From Prescottella equi (GTDB lineage: Bacteria; Actinomycetota; Actinomycetes; Mycobacteriales; Mycobacteriaceae), in NCBI RefSeq assembly GCF_002094305.1, contig NZ_LWTX01000007.1, positions 186,001 through 250,000 of the forward strand: 64,000 nt of DNA, read 5' to 3'. A program made the translations under genes and the position numbers. Under the pieces are notes generated by a model that saw nothing but the letters and a program-made list of their open reading frames with translations, did not search any database and had not been told where the DNA came from. Below, one piece after another: positions 1-8,326 of this stretch (position 1 is the first letter of the stretch; each line of letters starts with the position of its first letter).

Positions 1-1
1 C

Positions 2-457
2 GCACCGCTGGGCGAGGCCCTCACCACCGCCATCGCCGACGGCGACAGCATGCGCTACTACCCCGCCTTCACCGGCTCGGCGCTGGACGAACTGCGCGCC
101 GCGCAGCCCCAGGAGCCCACTGCCGCGGAGCACCGCATGCAGCTGCTGTGCGTGCAGCGCCTGCACGGCGGGCTCACCATCGGCGACACCCACGAGTACG
201 ACGAGCCGTTCGATTTCGACGTCGACGAGGCGCCGTACCGCCATCTGACCAGCGTCGTCGAGGAACTCCTCGGCCGCCATCTGCCACCGGTCGTCAAGCG
301 GTGGGCCGGTGTCTACAGCCAGTGCCTCGACCCCGCCCAACTCGTGCACCGCGCCCAGCCCACCGACGGCGTGTGGGTAGTGGCCGGGCCGGGTGGTCGC
401 GGCATGACGCTCGGACCCGCCCTCGCCGAACAGACCGCCGACCAGCTGGGCCTCTAG
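2..457 (+). CDS. FAD-dependent oxidoreductase (aminophosphonate type), C-terminal part
   Basis: Only the last 151 codons lie in the window; the frame is open from base 2, so the gene begins upstream. The visible part looks like the end of a DAO-type flavoprotein: a substrate-domain strand (GDTHEYDEPFDFDVD), then the closing FAD-contact motif GGRGMTLGPALAEQTAD near the C-terminus. A PhnX-like hydrolase follows after 24 nt and then an aminophosphonate-type ABC importer. FAD oxidoreductases of the TIGR03364 kind are known beside such genes. I infer that it oxidatively deaminates 2-aminoethylphosphonate or an N-alkyl derivative to phosphonoacetaldehyde in the cytoplasm. The family call rests on the C-terminus and context only. 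Confidence 0.72.
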   Translation, partial: APLGEALTTAIADGDSMRYYPAFTGSALDELRAAQPQEPTAAEHRMQLLCVQRLHGGLTIGDTHEYDEPFDFDVDEAPYRHLTSVVEELLGRHLPPVVKRWAGVYSQCLDPAQLVHRAQPTDGVWVVAGPGGRGMTLGPALAEQTADQLGL

Positions 458-481
458 ACCCCGACCCCTCAGGAGAGACCT

Positions 482-1159
482 GTGACCACCATCAAGCTCG
501 CCGTGCTCGACATGGCCGGCACCACCGTCGCCGACGACGGACTCGTACTCCGGGCGTTCGCCGCTGCGGCAGCCGCGGCGGGGCTGGCCGAGTCCGGCCC
601 CGAGGCCGACGCCGCCCGGCAGTACGTCCTCGACACGATGGGCCAGTCCAAGATCGTGGTGTTCCGTGCCCTGTTCGGCGACGAGGATCGCGCCCAGGCC
701 GCCAACCGCGCGTTCGAGGCCGAGTACGACCACCTCGTCGACGAGGGCGGTGCCACCGCGATTGCCGGCGCGGCCGAATCGATCAGCGCACTGCGGAACG
801 CCGGAATCCAGGTGGCGCTCACCACCGGGTTCAGCCGCACCACCCAGGACAAGCTGCTGGCCGCACTCGGCTGGCAGACGCTCGCCGACCTGACGCTCTC
901 CCCCGCCGAAGCCGGACGTGGGCGCCCCTTCCCGGACCTGATCCTCACCGCACTCATGCGGCTGGGCGTCGACGACGTCAAAGACGTTGCCGTCCTGGGC
1001 GATACCGCCAACGACATCACCAGCGGTCGCCGCGCCGGCGCCAGCATCGTCGCAGGCGCTCTCACCGGCGCCCACGACGAGAAGCAACTGCGCGCCGCCG
1101 ACCCGACGCACGTCGTGCCGTCGGTTCGCGAGTTCACCGATCTCGTCCTCTCCCACTGA
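482..1159 (+). CDS. PhnX-like phosphonatase (HAD superfamily)
   Basis: 225 aa, starting at GTG with AGGAGA a few bases upstream. HAD motif I is LDMAGTT (nucleophile D10, with A12 as in phosphonoacetaldehyde hydrolase). The cap domain carries TMGQSK; its lysine K57 aligns with the Schiff-base lysine of PhnX (MGLLK). Motif III/IV is GDTANDI near residue 175. The expected reaction is cleavage of the C-P bond of phosphonoacetaldehyde, giving acetaldehyde and phosphate. It is slightly shorter than classical PhnX, which fits the phosphonatase-like TIGR03351 group. It sits between the FAD oxidoreductase and the importer genes, consistent with one catabolic operon. The exact substrate is inferred. 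Confidence 0.85.
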   Translation: MTTIKLAVLDMAGTTVADDGLVLRAFAAAAAAAGLAESGPEADAARQYVLDTMGQSKIVVFRALFGDEDRAQAANRAFEAEYDHLVDEGGATAIAGAAESISALRNAGIQVALTTGFSRTTQDKLLAALGWQTLADLTLSPAEAGRGRPFPDLILTALMRLGVDDVKDVAVLGDTANDITSGRRAGASIVAGALTGAHDEKQLRAADPTHVVPSVREFTDLVLSH

Positions 1160-1217
1160 GTTCTTCTCGAGTTCTTCCGTCACCGTTCGAATCCCTCACC
1201 CAGACAGGAATTCCCGA

Positions 1218-2279
1218 ATGAGCAGGAACGTCAAGCGTTTCCGCGTGGCTGTTGCAGCCGTCACACTGAGCACCGCGGCGCTCACCCTCACCGCCTGCGG
1301 CGGCACCGGCGCGGCGGCGGGCGCCGGCGGCGAGACCGTCACGGTCTACAGCGCCGACGGCCTCGCCGGCTGGTACAAGACGCAGTTCGCCGCGTTCACC
1401 GAGGAGACCGGCATCGCGGTCAACCTCGTCGAGGCCGGGTCCGGCGAGGTGGTCTCCCGCGTCGACAAGGAACAGTCGAACCCGCAGGCCGACGTCGTCG
1501 TGACACTGCCGCCGTTCATCCAGAAGGCCGACGCCCAGGGCCTCCTCCAGCCCAGCGGTATCGACACCTCCGCGGTGCCCGCCGACGTCCAGGACCCGGC
1601 CGGTAAGTACGTGCCGCTGGTCGACAACTACCTGTCGTTCATCGCGAACCCCAGCGCCGACCCGGCACCCAAGACGTGGGACGACCTGCTCTCCGACCAG
1701 TTCAAGGGGAAGCTGCAGTACTCCACACCCGGTCAGGCCGGCGACGGTACCGCCGTCCTGCTGCTGCTCCAGCACCTGATGGGCAAGCAGGGCGCCCTGG
1801 ACTACCTGACGAAGTTGCAGGCCAACAACGTCGGACCGTCGTCGTCCACCGGCAAGCTGCAGCCCAAGGTCAGCAACGGCGAACTCCTCGTCGCCAACGG
1901 CGACGTCCAGATGAACCTCGCGTCGATCGCCGACGACGGTTCGAAGTTCCAGATCTTCTTCCCCGCCGAGGCCGACGGCACGCGCACCACCGTCGCGCTG
2001 CCGTACGTGATGGGTCTGGCGAAGGGTGCCCCGCACTCCGAGGAGGCCAAGAAGCTCATGGAGTACCTGCTGTCGGAAAAGGCCCAGCAGTCGGTCGCCG
2101 GTGACGCGCGCGGCGTGTCCGTTCGCACCGACGTTCGAGCCGCCTCGGGCAACGCGACCGACCCGTCGACCCCGACCGGTCTCATCAACGGCGTCGAGGT
2201 GTGGACCCCGAACTGGAACGACGTCCTCGCCTCCCTCGACGCCGACATCGCCGCCTACCAGAAGGCAACCGGTAACTGA
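1218..2279 (+). CDS. ABC transporter substrate-binding lipoprotein (aminophosphonate type)
   Basis: 353 aa. The start is the ATG at 1218 because a normal lipoprotein signal follows: basic MSRNVKRFR, a hydrophobic stretch and lipobox LTAC with C27. The mature part is a type II periplasmic-binding fold (TVYSADGLAGWYKTQF, then VNLVEAGSGEVVSRV) of the iron/thiamine/2-aminoethylphosphonate binding family. It should sit on the outer face of the membrane and deliver ligand to the two permeases downstream. The gap to the ATPase gene is a single base. A longer open frame starting at 987 overlaps the hydrolase gene and is rejected. Confidence 0.85.
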   Translation: MSRNVKRFRVAVAAVTLSTAALTLTACGGTGAAAGAGGETVTVYSADGLAGWYKTQFAAFTEETGIAVNLVEAGSGEVVSRVDKEQSNPQADVVVTLPPFIQKADAQGLLQPSGIDTSAVPADVQDPAGKYVPLVDNYLSFIANPSADPAPKTWDDLLSDQFKGKLQYSTPGQAGDGTAVLLLLQHLMGKQGALDYLTKLQANNVGPSSSTGKLQPKVSNGELLVANGDVQMNLASIADDGSKFQIFFPAEADGTRTTVALPYVMGLAKGAPHSEEAKKLMEYLLSEKAQQSVAGDARGVSVRTDVRAASGNATDPSTPTGLINGVEVWTPNWNDVLASLDADIAAYQKATGN

Positions 2280-2280
2280 C

Positions 2281-3486
2281 ATGCCACGATTCGAGCCCGG
2301 GCGGTCCCTCCGCACCACGATCGGCAAGGCACCCGACACGGCGTCGGACGCTGCCGACTCGTCCCTTCCGGCCATCACATTCGACCGGGTGAACGTCGCG
2401 TACGGACACGGACGCGGGGCCACCCGGGCCCTGATCGACTTCAACCTGCGGGTCGCGCGCGGCGAGACCGTCGCGCTGCTCGGGCCCAGCGGCTCGGGCA
2501 AGTCCACCGCGCTCAAGGCGCTGGCCGGCTTCACCCGCCCGGCGTCGGGGACGGTCCGCCTCGACGGGCGAGACGTCACCGATCTGCCACCCGCGAAGCG
2601 CGGGATCGGCGTCGTCGTCCAGTCCTACGCCCTGTTCCCGCACATGCGGGTGGCCGAGAACGTCGCGTTCGGGCTTCGCGCGCACCGGATTCCCCGTGCC
2701 GAGATCGCCGGACGCGTGTCCGACGCACTCGCGATGGTCGGGATGTCCGCGTACGGCAAGCGCTTTCCGCGGGAACTGTCGGGAGGCCAGCAGCAGCGCG
2801 TGGCGATCGCCCGCGCGTTGGCGATCCGGCCCAGGGTGCTGCTGCTCGACGAGCCCCTCGCGGCACTGGACGCGCAGTTGCGTCAGAGCATGCTCACCGA
2901 ACTGCAGGAACTGCGCGCCGCGCTGCCGGACACCGCGATGCTGTACGTCACGCACGACCAGTCGGAGGCCCTCGCGCTCGCCGACCGGATCGCGGTGATG
3001 CGCGACGCCCGACTGGTGGACGTGGACACCACCGAGAACCTGTGGAAGCGGCCACCGAGCAGCTTCACTGCGGCGTTCCTCGGTGGCGCGAACCTGCTGC
3101 CGTGCACGGTGACCCGGGTGATCGGGACGTCGGCGCTGGTGTCGGTGGGTGGCAGCCCCGTCACCGCGCACGCCCCGCAGCCCGAGATCGGACGCACCGA
3201 CTGGGAGTCCGAGGCCGGCGCACTGTTGTGCCTGCGCCCGCACGCGATCACCCTCACCTCCCCCGCCGAACGCGGCACCCTGCCCGCTCGGATCGTCGCC
3301 AGCGTGTGGCGCGGCTCGTCCACCCGCGTCACGATCGCGCTGCCGAGCCTGCCCGAGACACCGATCGACGTGGACGTGCCCGGCCACGACGAGCGCCCCC
3401 TCGGGGCCGAGGTCGGCATGCGGTTCCCCGAGCGCGGCGCCGTACTGGTGCCGGTTCCGGCGGCGGCCCGGGGAGCGACACAGTGA
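2281..3486 (+). CDS. ABC transporter ATP-binding protein (aminophosphonate type)
   Basis: 401 aa from the ATG at 2281, right after the stop of the binding-protein gene. All ABC motifs are present: Walker A GPSGSGKS, Q-loop VVQSYALFP, signature LSGGQQQRVAIARAL, Walker B VLLLDEPLAALD and H-loop YVTHDQSEA. The last ~120 residues form a TOBE-like regulatory domain (LLCLRPHAITL, then VWRGSSTRVTI). An N-terminal extension of about 35 polar residues precedes the ATPase core. It energises the importer encoded around it. The stop overlaps the next start (GTGA), which suggests coupled translation. Confidence 0.9.
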   Translation: MPRFEPGRSLRTTIGKAPDTASDAADSSLPAITFDRVNVAYGHGRGATRALIDFNLRVARGETVALLGPSGSGKSTALKALAGFTRPASGTVRLDGRDVTDLPPAKRGIGVVVQSYALFPHMRVAENVAFGLRAHRIPRAEIAGRVSDALAMVGMSAYGKRFPRELSGGQQQRVAIARALAIRPRVLLLDEPLAALDAQLRQSMLTELQELRAALPDTAMLYVTHDQSEALALADRIAVMRDARLVDVDTTENLWKRPPSSFTAAFLGGANLLPCTVTRVIGTSALVSVGGSPVTAHAPQPEIGRTDWESEAGALLCLRPHAITLTSPAERGTLPARIVASVWRGSSTRVTIALPSLPETPIDVDVPGHDERPLGAEVGMRFPERGAVLVPVPAAARGATQ

Positions 3487-4388
3487 CCGCCCTCCTCGAA
3501 CCTCCCGTCGCCGACGAGGCGCCGCCCCGGAAAGCGCAGTCACGCCGGCGTTCCGGACTGTGGGTACTGCCACCGCTCCTGCTGGTCGTCGGGTTCGCCG
3601 TGTACCCGATGGCGCGGGTGCTGGCGGAGTCCACCGTCACCGACAGCGGTCGCGGCTGGTCGACGTGGACCGACGTCCTCGGTTCGTCGTCGTTCCGGAA
3701 CGCGTTGTGGCGCACCGTTCAAGTGGCGGTGACGTCCACGCTGGGTTGCCTCGTGCTCGGCACGTTCCTGGCACTCGTACTCGCGTTCGTCCCCTTCCCG
3801 GGAGCGAAGGTGGTGGGACGGCTGATCGACACGATCTTGTCGCTGCCGTCGTTCCTCGTGACGCTCGCGTTCACGTTCCTCTACGGCACCGCCGGTGCGG
3901 TCAACGCACTGATCACGCGGATCACCGGCGCCGAGCAGGGCCCCCTGAACTTCCTGAACACCCCGCTCGGCGTCATCGCCGCCGAGATCACGTTCTTCAC
4001 GCCGTTCGTGGTGCGACCGCTGCTGGCCGCGTTCTCGCAGATCCCGCGCGACCAGCTCGACGTCGCCGCCAGCCTGGGTGCGTCACCACTGCGCGTGCTG
4101 CGCCAGGTGGTGCTGCCCGAGGCGTGGCCGGCGATGATGGCCGGCGGATCGCTCGTACTCCTGTTGACGCTCAACGAGTTCGGCATCGTGCTGTTCACCG
4201 GCGCCAAGGACGTCATGACACTACCCGTGCTGATCTACACCCACGGCATCGTCACGTTCGACCTGCCGGGCGCCGCCGTGATCGCGACCGTCCAGGTGGC
4301 GCTGTCGCTCACTCTGTACGGCGGCTACCGATTCCTGTTCGCCCGACTGATGGGAGGCAGCCGTGCTGCTGTGGACCCGACGCGCTAG
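3483..4388 (+). CDS. ABC transporter permease 1 (aminophosphonate type)
   Basis: 301 aa from a GTG that overlaps the ATPase stop by 4 nt. About six membrane segments follow a 25-residue polar leader (first one LWVLPPLLLVVGFAVYPMA). The cytoplasmic EAA-like loop that docks to the ATPase reads LDVAASLGASPLRVLRQVVLP. This is the first of two homologous permeases, as usual for phosphonate importers of the PhnU/PhnV kind. The downstream permease starts inside this gene's last 26 bases. Confidence 0.88.
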   Translation: MTALLEPPVADEAPPRKAQSRRRSGLWVLPPLLLVVGFAVYPMARVLAESTVTDSGRGWSTWTDVLGSSSFRNALWRTVQVAVTSTLGCLVLGTFLALVLAFVPFPGAKVVGRLIDTILSLPSFLVTLAFTFLYGTAGAVNALITRITGAEQGPLNFLNTPLGVIAAEITFFTPFVVRPLLAAFSQIPRDQLDVAASLGASPLRVLRQVVLPEAWPAMMAGGSLVLLLTLNEFGIVLFTGAKDVMTLPVLIYTHGIVTFDLPGAAVIATVQVALSLTLYGGYRFLFARLMGGSRAAVDPTR

Positions 4389-5151
4389 ATACCTGACGCT
4401 CACGTTGTTCGCGGCGGTGGTGGCGATCGTGTTCGTCGCGCCGATCGCCACCGTGATCGCGGCCGCACTCGCGGGCGCCTGGAACGGGCCGCTGCCGTCG
4501 GACCTGGGCACGAAGAACCTCTCGGCGGCGCTGTCGGACGACAATCTCGCCAGCATGATCGTCAGCCTGCAGACCGCGGTCATCGCCGGTGGACTCGCGC
4601 TGGTCGTCGGAACCTGGGCGGCGCTCGCCGCGCGGGAGGCGCCGACCTGGCTACGGAAGGTCACCGACGCGGTGTTCCATCTGCCGGTCGCGCTGCCGTC
4701 GGTGGCGATCGGGCTGGGCCTGCTCATCGCGTTCAACGAGCGGCCCCTGCTGCTCGGCGGAACCAAGTGGATCGTCATTCTCGCGCACGCAGTGCTGGTA
4801 CTGGCCTTCGCGTTCAGTTCGGTGTCGGCTGCGCTGGAGCGACTGGATCCCGCCTACCGGCAGGCCGCCGAGTCGCTCGGCGCCGGCCCGGTCCGGGTGC
4901 TGCTGCGGATCACCCTGCCACTGCTGGTACCCGCCCTGGGTGCCGCCGCGGGTCTGTCCGTCGCACTGTCGATGGGCGAGCTCGGCGCCACCATCATGGT
5001 GTACCCCGCGACGTGGAAGACGTTGCCGGTGGCCATCTTCGGCCTCACCGACCGCGGCCAGGTGTTCCAGGCGGCCGCGAACACCACCCTGCTTCTGCTC
5101 GTCACCCTCGTCGCACTGCTCGTGCTCGGACGTATCCGCAACAGGCGCTGA
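4363..5151 (+). CDS. ABC transporter permease 2 (aminophosphonate type)
   Basis: 262 aa from a GTG inside the end of permease 1 (26-bp overlap, different frame). About six membrane helices; the EAA loop is RQAAESLGAGPVRVLLRITLP. It should pair with permease 1 as the membrane channel of the importer. It is the last gene of the cluster: a strong hairpin starts two bases after the stop. Confidence 0.87.
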   Translation: MLLWTRRARYLTLTLFAAVVAIVFVAPIATVIAAALAGAWNGPLPSDLGTKNLSAALSDDNLASMIVSLQTAVIAGGLALVVGTWAALAAREAPTWLRKVTDAVFHLPVALPSVAIGLGLLIAFNERPLLLGGTKWIVILAHAVLVLAFAFSSVSAALERLDPAYRQAAESLGAGPVRVLLRITLPLLVPALGAAAGLSVALSMGELGATIMVYPATWKTLPVAIFGLTDRGQVFQAAANTTLLLLVTLVALLVLGRIRNRR

Positions 5152-5152
5152 C

Positions 5153-5204
5153 GCGCCCGTGCGCCTTTTTGGTAGCTGGCACCACCAAAAAGGCGCACGG
5201 GCGC
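5153..5204. terminator. Bidirectional terminator, 21-bp stem
   Basis: A perfect 21-bp inverted repeat (5153-5173 with 5184-5204) and a 10-nt loop. Each arm contains five T or five A residues next to a GC-rich half, so either strand gives a hairpin with a U-rich section. It lies between the convergent ends of the permease gene and the acyl-CoA synthetase gene. Confidence 0.85.
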
Positions 5205-5213
5205 CGAAGGCGC

Positions 5214-6833
5214 CTACCCCTGACGCAGAATGTAGCGCTGCACCTTGCCGCTGGGGGTCTTGGGCAGGTGCGGGACGAAATGCACCGTGCGCGGGTAGGC
5301 GTGCGCCGCGAACTTCTTCTTCACCAGCTGCTGCAGATCCTTCTCGAGCTCGTCGGTGCCCTCGACGCCGGACCGCAGCACGACGAACGCCTCGAGCACC
5401 TCGCCGCGCAGCTGGTCAGGCATGCCGACGACGGCGGCCTCGACGACGTCGTCGTGCATCACCAGCACGCTCTCCACGTCGAACGGACCGATGCGGTAGC
5501 CCGCCATGATGATCACGTCGTCGTCGCGGGAAGAGAAGAAGAACCGCCCCTCCTCGTCCACCTGACCCGCGTCGCCGGTGACGTACCAGCGGCCGTCGGG
5601 CGTGAAGCGGGCCGCGGTCTTCTCCGGCGCGTCGCTGTAACCGGTGAACCACATCAGGGGGCTGTTCTGCGTGTCGATCGCGACGCGGCCGGGGGTGTTC
5701 GGCGGGGCGATCTCGTCGGCGTCGTCGGAGAGAACCGCGCACGTCCAGCCGGGCAGCGGGCGGCCCATCGAGCCGGGGACGACGTCCTCGCGCAGTCCGT
5801 CGGCCCACGCGTTGATGATGAACATGCCGTGCTCGGTCTGCCCGTACTGGTCGCGGACGGTCACGCCCAGCTCGGCCTCGGACCACGCGATGACGTCCGG
5901 CGTGAGCGGCTCGCCCGCCGACGACGCGCGGCGCAGCGTCACCGACTCCGGGACGGGCGTCTCGTCGGCGCGCAGGCTCCGGTAGACGGTGGGGGCGGCG
6001 GCGAAGTTGGTGACGCCGAAGCGTTCCATCACCTGCCACGTGAGCGGCGCGGAGAACCCGGCGTGCAGCAGGATGCTGCGGACGCCCGACGCCATCGGGC
6101 CGAGCAGCGCGTAGTACAGCCCGTAGGCCCAGCCGGGATCGGCAGCGTTCCAGAACACGTCGTCCTCGCGCACGTCGAGCCCCCACTCGATGTACGAGCG
6201 GAAGGCCGCGAGCGCCCGGATCGGGACCGGGACACCCTTCGGGGAGCCCGTCGTACCGCTGGTGAACAAACGAACGATCGGGGCGTCGCCGCCGAGCGCC
6301 GCCGCCGCGCCGCGCGGGTCGTCGGCCGAATGGCGCGCGAGGAGGTCGTCGAAGCGCAGCGCACCCTCGCCCTCACCCGCGACGATCACCTGCCACGACG
6401 GATTCGACGGCATGTCGTCGCCCGGAGCGAGCTTGTCGAGCTGGTTCGCGTCCGAGATCACGACCTTCGCGCCGCTGGCCTCGAGCCGGAACGCGATCGC
6501 CGGCGGCGCGAACGCGGTGAACAGCGGGACGTGGACGGCGCCGCGACGCCAGATCCCCAACAACGCCACCACGAGGTCGGCGGACTTGCCCATCAGCGTC
6601 GCCACGCAGTCACCGGGCTCGACACCGAGGTCGGCCAGCGCAGCGGCGAACTTCGTGGACTGCTCCCGCAGCCAGCCGAACGTCAGATCGGTCGACGACA
6701 GATCCGATTCGACGACGGTGAACGCCACCGCATCCGCCGGGTGCCGGTCGCACAGCAGCTCGGCCGCGCAGGCCTGCGGGGTGTCGTATTGCGCCAAGAG
6801 TTCGCGCACACGGGTGGTGGTGTCGACGGTCAT
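5214..6833 (-). CDS. Medium-chain-type acyl-CoA synthetase (AMP-forming)
   Basis: 539 aa. ATG at 6833 is preferred over GTG at 6839 because GAGGAG lies 5 nt ahead of it. ANL-family motifs: P-loop LFTSGTTGSPKGV, A5 region YGQTEHGM, A8 hinge SSRDDDVIIMAGYRIGPFDV, and catalytic lysine in KTPSGKVQR near the C-terminus. It activates a carboxylic acid to acyl-AMP and then acyl-CoA. The GYRIGPFDVE hinge and overall length fit the medium-chain or AcsM-like branch; the substrate cannot be read from sequence. A LuxR-type gene diverges from the same 97-bp promoter region, so that protein probably controls it. Confidence 0.87.
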   Translation of the reverse strand: MTVDTTTRVRELLAQYDTPQACAAELLCDRHPADAVAFTVVESDLSSTDLTFGWLREQSTKFAAALADLGVEPGDCVATLMGKSADLVVALLGIWRRGAVHVPLFTAFAPPAIAFRLEASGAKVVISDANQLDKLAPGDDMPSNPSWQVIVAGEGEGALRFDDLLARHSADDPRGAAAALGGDAPIVRLFTSGTTGSPKGVPVPIRALAAFRSYIEWGLDVREDDVFWNAADPGWAYGLYYALLGPMASGVRSILLHAGFSAPLTWQVMERFGVTNFAAAPTVYRSLRADETPVPESVTLRRASSAGEPLTPDVIAWSEAELGVTVRDQYGQTEHGMFIINAWADGLREDVVPGSMGRPLPGWTCAVLSDDADEIAPPNTPGRVAIDTQNSPLMWFTGYSDAPEKTAARFTPDGRWYVTGDAGQVDEEGRFFFSSRDDDVIIMAGYRIGPFDVESVLVMHDDVVEAAVVGMPDQLRGEVLEAFVVLRSGVEGTDELEKDLQQLVKKKFAAHAYPRTVHFVPHLPKTPSGKVQRYILRQG

Positions 6834-6930
6834 CGTCACTCCTCGTCGTCGGGGCCCAGCTCACCATCGGGCCATCGTTGCTCCTATGATGCGTGTCACA
6901 GGATTGACCGGCTACCCCCGGAAAGGGGTG

Positions 6931-7806
6931 ATGAGGGTGCCCACCCACACCTCGTCCCTGCTGCGTCCGCGCGACCGCGACGCACTCCGCACCGAGCTAC
7001 GGAAAGTGGCCGCGACCAGCATCGTCCCGGTCGTCTTCGGCGGCGAGGTACATGACGGCACCCTGCATCTCGACGAGTTCGTCGGCACCCACACCGACGG
7101 TCTGCGGGGCCTCGCCGTCTCGGAGAGTTCGGGCCTCGGCGGGCACGTGGTCGCCCGCCGCAATCCCGCGGCCGTCCACGACTACGGCCGTGCCCGCACC
7201 ATCACCCACCACTACGACGGTCCGGTCCTCGCGGAGGGCCTGTGCTCGGTGCTCGCGGTGCCGGTCGTGGTACGCGGTAATTCCCGCGCCGTCATGTACG
7301 CGGCGATCCGCGAACGCGTCCGGCTGGGCGACCGCATCGCGGACGTCATGATGCAGGCCGGCCGCCGCCTGGCGAACGAGATCGCGATCCGCGACGAGGT
7401 GGACCGCCGGGTGGCACTGCTCGACGCCGCCGCGGCCGAGGTGCCCGCGCCGGGCGGCGCCGACGCGGAGGAGATTCGCGACGTGCATGCCGAGTTGCGA
7501 AGCATCGCACAGACGGTCGACGACCCGGCATTGCAGGAACAACTCCGCGCCCTGTCCAACCGTCTCGCCGGGGTCGGCGCGGCCGACGACACCGACCGCC
7601 CCACCCCGCCGGTGGCGCTGTCGCCGCGCGAGGTGGACGTCCTCAGCCATGCCGCACTCGGTTGCTCGAATGTCGTTATCGCCGAGCGCCTGTCGGTGAA
7701 GCCCGAGACCGTCAAGAGCTACCTGCGCAGCGCGATGAGCAAACTCGACGCCCATTCCCGGCGCGAAGCCGTCGTGGCGGCGCGGCGTCTGGGGCTGCTG
7801 CCGTAG
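6931..7806 (+). CDS. LuxR-family regulator with GAF-like sensor domain
   Basis: 291 aa from ATG 6931, with GGAAAGG just upstream (in-frame ATGs at 6886/6889 and GTG 6928 are alternatives). Residues ~10-150 look like a GAF-type ligand domain (LAVSESSGLGGHVVARR, then CSVLAVPVVVRGNSRAVMYAAI). A short helical linker follows, and residues ~225-291 are a classical LuxR HTH (LSPREVDVLSHAALG, then VKPETVKSYLRSAMSKL). It lacks a receiver domain, so a small ligand rather than phosphorylation is the likely signal. Being divergent from the acyl-CoA synthetase, it is probably that gene's activator, sensing its substrate or product. Confidence 0.82.
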   Translation: MRVPTHTSSLLRPRDRDALRTELRKVAATSIVPVVFGGEVHDGTLHLDEFVGTHTDGLRGLAVSESSGLGGHVVARRNPAAVHDYGRARTITHHYDGPVLAEGLCSVLAVPVVVRGNSRAVMYAAIRERVRLGDRIADVMMQAGRRLANEIAIRDEVDRRVALLDAAAAEVPAPGGADAEEIRDVHAELRSIAQTVDDPALQEQLRALSNRLAGVGAADDTDRPTPPVALSPREVDVLSHAALGCSNVVIAERLSVKPETVKSYLRSAMSKLDAHSRREAVVAARRLGLLP

Positions 7807-7824
7807 GACGCTCGCCCTGCCCGG

Positions 7825-8247
7825 TCACCAACCGGAGGAACCGTCTTCTGCGCCGAAATCGCCACCGCCGAAATCGCCGCCGCCGAAATCGCAGTAGCCG
7901 GGACCGGTGAACGACGGCGAGATTCCGTGGTGGTGGGCGTCGATCCACACGGCGGAAACCAGGACGTACAGCACCAGCAGCACTACCGCGATCGAACCGC
8001 CGATCCAGAGCGAGACCTGCCCCAGCCGGCGAACCCGGTTGGACGCATGCCGCGCCCCGTCACGATCGCCGTCGGACCACCGCGGATGCACCTCGAACGC
8101 GTGGGTGAAGGCCGCGAACGACAACGGCCAGAAGAAGAGCAGTGCGACGACCGCCCACCCCGCGTGGGCGGGAGGGCGCCGCTCGACCGGGGCCCCCGCG
8201 TCGCTGCAGGAACGACTCTCATCCCCTGAATCCGACATATCAGTCAT
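7825..8247 (-). CDS. Small CD225/dispanin-like membrane protein with DFGGG repeats
   Basis: 140 aa, two membrane segments: one near residue 35 (GWAVVALLFFWPLSFAAF) and one near 80 (IGGSIAVVLLVLYVLVSAV). The basic loop between them and the overall plan resemble the CD225/interferon-induced transmembrane family found in actinobacteria; no enzymatic motif is visible. The C-terminal tail carries DFGGG-DFGGG-DFGAE, produced by a 15-bp tandem repeat at the DNA level. The gene ends 18 nt from the convergent LuxR gene. Function unknown; M4 is an alternative start. Confidence 0.7.
   Translation of the reverse strand: MTDMSDSGDESRSCSDAGAPVERRPPAHAGWAVVALLFFWPLSFAAFTHAFEVHPRWSDGDRDGARHASNRVRRLGQVSLWIGGSIAVVLLVLYVLVSAVWIDAHHHGISPSFTGPGYCDFGGGDFGGGDFGAEDGSSGW
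7851..7890 (-). repeat. 15-bp tandem repeat inside the CD225-like gene
   Basis: Three copies of CGCCGAAATC spaced exactly 15 bp apart (7851, 7866, 7881). In the gene they encode the Asp-Phe-Gly-Gly-Gly units of the C-terminal tail. Such a repeat could change copy number by slippage in steps of five codons. Confidence 0.8.
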
Positions 8248-8289
8248 CCGCCGAGCCTAGCGGCGAGACGGCCGGACGTCGACGAAATC

Positions 8290-8303
8290 TGGAACACGTT
8301 CCA
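8290..8303. promoter_or_regulatory. KstR-type operator (TnnAACnnGTTnnA)
   Basis: TGGAACACGTTCCA is a perfect inverted repeat (6-bp arms, 2-nt centre) and matches every fixed base of the published KstR motif TnnAACnnGTTnnA. It covers the expected -35 region, 10 nt before a CATACT -10 hexamer, and ends 23 nt before the ATG of the SnoaL-like gene. Binding there would repress that gene until a steroid-derived CoA ester is present. Confidence 0.6.
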
Positions 8304-8313
8304 CTTGCTGTGT

Positions 8314-8319
8314 CATACT
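8314..8319 (+). promoter_or_regulatory. Putative -10 hexamer for a leaderless SnoaL-like mRNA
   Basis: CATACT lies 7 nt before the ATG at 8327, the normal distance from -10 to transcription start, and no ribosome-binding site is present. The transcript would then begin at or next to the A of the start codon. Confidence 0.4.
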
Positions 8320-8326
8320 CGCCGCC

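Noticed and set aside
148-1221. Arg/Pro-rich open frame across the first two genes
   Set aside because: It overlaps two well-supported genes in another frame and has only the low-complexity Arg/Pro/His composition of GC-rich shadow frames.
4767-7055. 762-codon open frame antisense to the acyl-CoA synthetase
   Set aside because: No domain; it mirrors a real gene with ANL motifs on the other strand and crosses a strong terminator.
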